A stretch of 64,000 nt of DNA, from contig NC_135358.1 of the NCBI RefSeq assembly GCF_051622035.1, positions 19,068,501 through 19,132,500 on the forward strand, written 5' to 3'. The position numbers and the translations under genes were made by a program. The stretch comes from Arctopsyche grandis (taxonomy: Eukaryota > Arthropoda > Insecta > Trichoptera > Hydropsychidae). The notes beneath the pieces are model-generated. The model saw nothing but the letters and a program-made list of their open reading frames with translations. It had not been told where the DNA came from and did no database searches. Positions 54,701 to 64,000 of this stretch are shown one piece after another; within the stretch, counting starts at the first letter, position 1; the number at the start of each line of letters is the position of its first letter.

Positions 54701-56159
54701 TTTGTCAAAAACTTTTTTTTTTTTTGAAACTAATAGTTTCAGAAATTTATATAAAAAATCTAATTTTATGGAAAAAATGTTGTAATTCAAATCTATTGAT
54801 AAAAAATTGAAATCACTTTCAATTTTATTACTGATGCTTTTCTCTAAACGTTAAATTACAATTGTCATGGAAACATATCAGTGGTTAGAGCGAAAAAAGT
54901 ATGATTTATAAGGAACAACTTTCAATATGAATTCAACACAAAAATACCAATACGATTTTTTTTAAATATAATATATTGGTAATTAAAATTCGGAACGAAG
55001 GAGATACAATTTTACGACAGAATTTTTTGAGAAATATGATTCGATTCACAATACATAAAAAATAAAGTAAAAATTAAATGTAAGTAGAGGAAAATGCTGT
55101 ATATAAAATTAAAATTCTACGAGTAGGACATCTATTAAAAAATAATTTGCAATAAGTAATAAGGAGTATTTACAAAGTTATACATATATAATTTTTCAAG
55201 TTTCTTCTTCAGTATACATTTAAATCACAAGTCCTTTTTGACAATCTTACATCTCTAACTGAAACCTGGAAAAAATAACTTACGCTGGATTTATTCCTTG
55301 ATCAAAGATGCAAAATAAAATGCAAAGATAAAATCAAAGATGCTCAACTATAATAATTATTAAATATATTTTTAATATTTTAAATATGTAATAAAAATAT
55401 CTTTTAAATACTATCCATTTAAAATTACGTTTTTGAATATATTTTTTTTTCATTCTTACAAAAAAATTCTATTATATGTATATTGTTGAAGAATTTGAAC
55501 TATAAAAATATAGTCGACATATACTTTTAAGTAAACATACATTAAGTAAATCAAACTTTACAATCAATTTGTTAGTAAATAGCCATATTAACTCTATGTT
55601 AATACAATACACACGTCAACGAAATTATGAAAATACTGTATTTTAAATATGTAGAAATGCATTCTGTACAGAATGATATCCTTTTTAATTTCAACAACAC
55701 ATTTATTGAAAAACGTAAAATTTTTAAGATGATAACGTTACTAGTAAAATATTGCTCATTCGACAATATAGACATATCATACCCAAAATGATCTATATAA
55801 TATTTATCAACTGAAATATGAAATTTTTATGTAATATAAAATATATCTTCTGAAAATAGCTACATATGTATAATATATATATATACATATATGTATGTAT
55901 GATATTATCTGGTAATCATTTTTTTTTTATAAAAATGGAAAAAAAATCATTAAATGTAAGATGCAATTACCATTACATTTTTATAGAAATCAAAAGTAGC
56001 AAATATGGCTACTTGACGAATGCAATATTGCATTTCCAATCTTTTAACATGTACTTTTAAGATAAAACATAAACATCATATTTACATCAAAATAATTAAA
56101 ACAAACACAACTGTTTACTTATATGTGATGTACACATAGTTAGGAGGTTGCCAACTCAT
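51711..56159. other. 4.4 kb without coding signal between FMO and wge
   Basis: AT-rich and low in repeats. A GC-rich patch at 51985-52155 (GGGCCGCCTTAAGG, CCGGGCC, a C run) recalls the block in the insertion at 1279. The two genes converge here, so part may be the long 3' UTR of wge. Confidence 0.4.
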
Positions 56160-61723
<5,564 letters not shown>

Positions 61724-61728
61724 TTGAG

Positions 61729-62548
61729 CTGCAAATTTCATTTCATTTAATACTAAAATCAGTTCTAAACTAAAACCTACATACATAGATATATACATAT
61801 ACACATTTGAAAGTGGCGGAAGTCCAATTTTCACTTCCAAAAACACTATTTCAGTTTCAGACTTAATTCACAATTTGTTATCGCTTATTTTTATTCGATA
61901 TGTCCAGAATCTCGGAACAGCAGAATAAACCTATTACAGGCCAACACTATTTTTAAATTTTGTAAAACACAAAACATTATATTTAATGTTTTGCGAGATA
62001 TGGTCTCGAAATGAAGAAAAGTGGACTGACGCCAATTTCAAATGTAACATACAATATACATAGATATATCATTTACTAGTTTCATAAAATGGATAAAAAA
62101 AATGAAGTTTATAACTACATTTAATAAATGAAACGGTCTACATACATTAAAGACTGAGACGTTGCAATGTGGAATACGAAACGCGCAATACGATAAAATC
62201 GCAGACTGATAGTGGAAAGATGAAATTGCTGCACCGGATTGAATTTCAATGCGGAATGTAAATGTTGAGAATCGTACTTGTACCAATCGACCCAGAGTTT
62301 TCCGAACTGTAAACCTTACACATATCAAGTAATTACGTACTTACCTACTTACTTAACGATAAAACTGTTTTATAACGCTACAACAATTATAGAAATAGCA
62401 GATCAGCGAGTTAAATGAAATGCGCAGAAATTAAAAAAGAAAAATAATGATAAAATACATCGCTTTTCAGTTATTTTTAAATCGTTTCAAGTAAAAGATT
62501 ATGGTCCACTGGGTGCTTGAATTTTTCCGTAAGCGTACCTACAGGCTG
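61729..62548. other. upstream of the first visible wge exon
   Basis: Acceptor TTTGCAG precedes the exon at 61728, so this is wge intron or promoter. No coding exon recognised. Confidence 0.4.
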
Positions 62549-62794
62549 TTTCCGGACACGAACTTTGCGGAAAGAAAAGAAAGAAGAAAGGAAATTTCGG
62601 ACGCGATCTTTCCGTACATGATTTTTGCGGACACTGATAATTCAGTTAATAACTGATTACCTCGTAAGTTGAACAATTCAAACACTTGCGTTATTTTTAA
62701 TTTCGATATACCTAATATTAAAAATATTTTTTGTCCGAAATAATCACAAAAATCATGCACTGAAAAAACTGTCTGCAAAGTTCGTGTCCGGAAA
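62549..62794. mobile_element. MITE-like inverted repeat, TTTCCGGACACGAACTTTGC ends
   Basis: Left arm 62549-62571 (TTTCCGGACACGAACTTTGC) and right arm 62773-62794 (GCAAAGTTCGTGTCCGGAAA). A second inverted pair lies inside (CATGATTTTTGCGG about 62617; CACAAAAATCATG about 62747). About 246 bp, non-coding. Confidence 0.7.
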
Positions 62795-63157
62795 TATCCC
62801 GTACGGAATATTCTCTGAACCAATTCAGTGGTTTTTCATCTACGGTTGAGATGTACTTTGTCCATTAATCGAGTACAAAAGTGTACGTACATAATTTTTT
62901 TATATCTATCTATATACACATACATAGTACACGCTCTCAACGGAATTATTCAAAATGTTAACTATTTTTCACCATCATCGAATCATAAAAATCGATTGAA
63001 ATTTCCAACGTTGACCAAACCGCGCAAAATGTCGAAAGTTTCAAAACAATCGGGAAACCGTAGGAATTTCAGCTCAATCGTTTGCGAAGTGAAGCATAGA
63101 AAAGCCTAGTAAAATATATTTCATCAATAGCAACAGATTTATATTGAATCCGTTGAA

Positions 63158-63502
63158 CCGTCCGAAATTATATGCGAATCATATAATTTCGAACGGTTGG
63201 GCAGCGTACGGAAATATTCCGAATTCCGGTAAAAGTGGTTAATTATTTATAGTTTTGGATCATTGTGGCATTACAGGAAGAACCTAATGCGCCACAATGG
63301 CCTACATTTGATATAGAAGAAAAATAAAGATAAAAAATAAGTAAAATTCATACGCAAAATGTAGAAAATATGTGGATGCGTGTGAAAAGAAAGATGAAGC
63401 GTCGTTTTGATTCACATTTAGATGAATTTGTATTGAACCATTTGATATATTCCATTTGCAATATGTGGAATATTTCCTTACGCTGCCCAACCGTCCGAAA
63501 TT
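63158..63502. mobile_element. MITE-like element with nested inverted repeats
   Basis: 63185-63220 (AACGGTTGGGCAGCGTACGG) is the reverse complement of 63467-63502 (TTACGCTGCCCAACCGTCCG). 63158-63196 is itself a hairpin (CCGTCCGAAATTATATG / CATATAATTTCGAACGG). It encloses hairpin H copy 2. Confidence 0.65.
63261..63299. repeat. hairpin H, copy 2 (stem CATTGTGGC)
   Basis: CATTGTGGC (63261-63269) pairs with GCCACAATG (63291-63299); the loop ATTACAGGAAGAACCTAATGC is nearly the same as in copy 1 at 13733, though the stems share no sequence. Confidence 0.6.
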
Positions 63503-64000
63503 ACATGCGAACCAAGCAGTATATATGTCGGAGTATTTCATCAGGTAAAAGTCGAGTTAATTCAGGGCACGGCAATACTAGAGTACTCGCAAAGAGCAAC
63601 CAATCGCAGGAAGGAGCGGGTCGACCGAGTCTAGAGGGTCCGCCCTGTCAAGAATTCCGACTTTTACCCGTTATTTTACATAACATCGCAATCATTTTCA
63701 TTTAAAAATGGAAAAAAAAATCCAACAGCCAAATACACTAAAGCGTGGAGTTCATCGCACGAAGACAGTGCAAGAATGTGCAACGCGCTCTTGCGAAAAT
63801 CACACCAGAAATTAAATCCAAAGACAACAGCAACAAAAAAAAACACTGTCTGATCAGGCCATACATAATAGCTTTGCATGAGTTTTCGTTTCCCAAGATC
63901 TTTTCGGGTCACGAATGAGCAGCAGCATCCACACGTCGCACTTCCAGCGCACGTTGCTGAACGGCCGAAGTGAAAGCGATCGCGATAAATCCGAGCCAAG
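63503..64000. other. window end, less AT-rich, unassigned
   Basis: 63560-63670 and 63890-64000 are richer in GC and might be promoter or first-exon sequence of wge (minus) or of a gene beyond the window. I see no coding exon. Confidence 0.3.

Overview
The window is nuclear DNA from an insect. Gene content (Bazooka/Par-3, Golgin-84, RalBP1/Rlip, a ChaC2 cyclotransferase, a flavin-containing monooxygenase, a winged eye/BAHCC1-like chromatin protein), GT-AG introns mostly of 60-250 bp, strong AT richness and many copies of TACATATGTATGTA-type words all fit. I cannot fix the order from the sequence. Six protein-coding genes could be rebuilt exon by exon; in every case the exon lengths sum to a whole number of codons.

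Layout. 1-17 kb: repeat-rich DNA with no complete gene, holding 3' fragments of an RTE-like LINE, a tRNA-derived SINE, fold-back elements and one possible first exon (4926-5048, ends at a good donor). 17.1-23.5 kb (+): bazooka, 19 exons, with an alternative-looking first exon and only two recognisable PDZ domains. 23.5-27.6 kb: AT-rich spacer with GC-rich tandem repeats and a MITE. 27.6-36.9 kb: a compact cluster, golgin-84 (+), RalBP1 (+) 326 bp behind it, and ChaC2 (-) converging on RalBP1. 37-46 kb: repeat desert with four copies of a Helitron-like element arranged as two tandem pairs in opposite orientation. 44.0-51.7 kb (+): FMO gene with a TATA/Inr promoter, an untranslated first exon and two homologous terminal exons 2.4 kb apart. 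51.7-56.2 kb: no coding signal, perhaps 3' UTR. 56.2-61.7 kb (-): winged eye-like gene with AT-hooks, Tudor-like region and C-terminal BAH domain. 62-64 kb: inverted-repeat elements and possibly upstream wge sequence.

The genes are ordinary housekeeping, polarity and chromatin genes and do not form one pathway. The less ordinary content is in the mobile DNA (a 700-bp near-perfect palindrome inside golgin-84; a nested insertion whose empty site is preserved in the opposite arm of the host palindrome; two hairpins with the same loop but unrelated stems), and in two gene-structure oddities (missing PDZ1 in Bazooka; duplicated last exon in the FMO).
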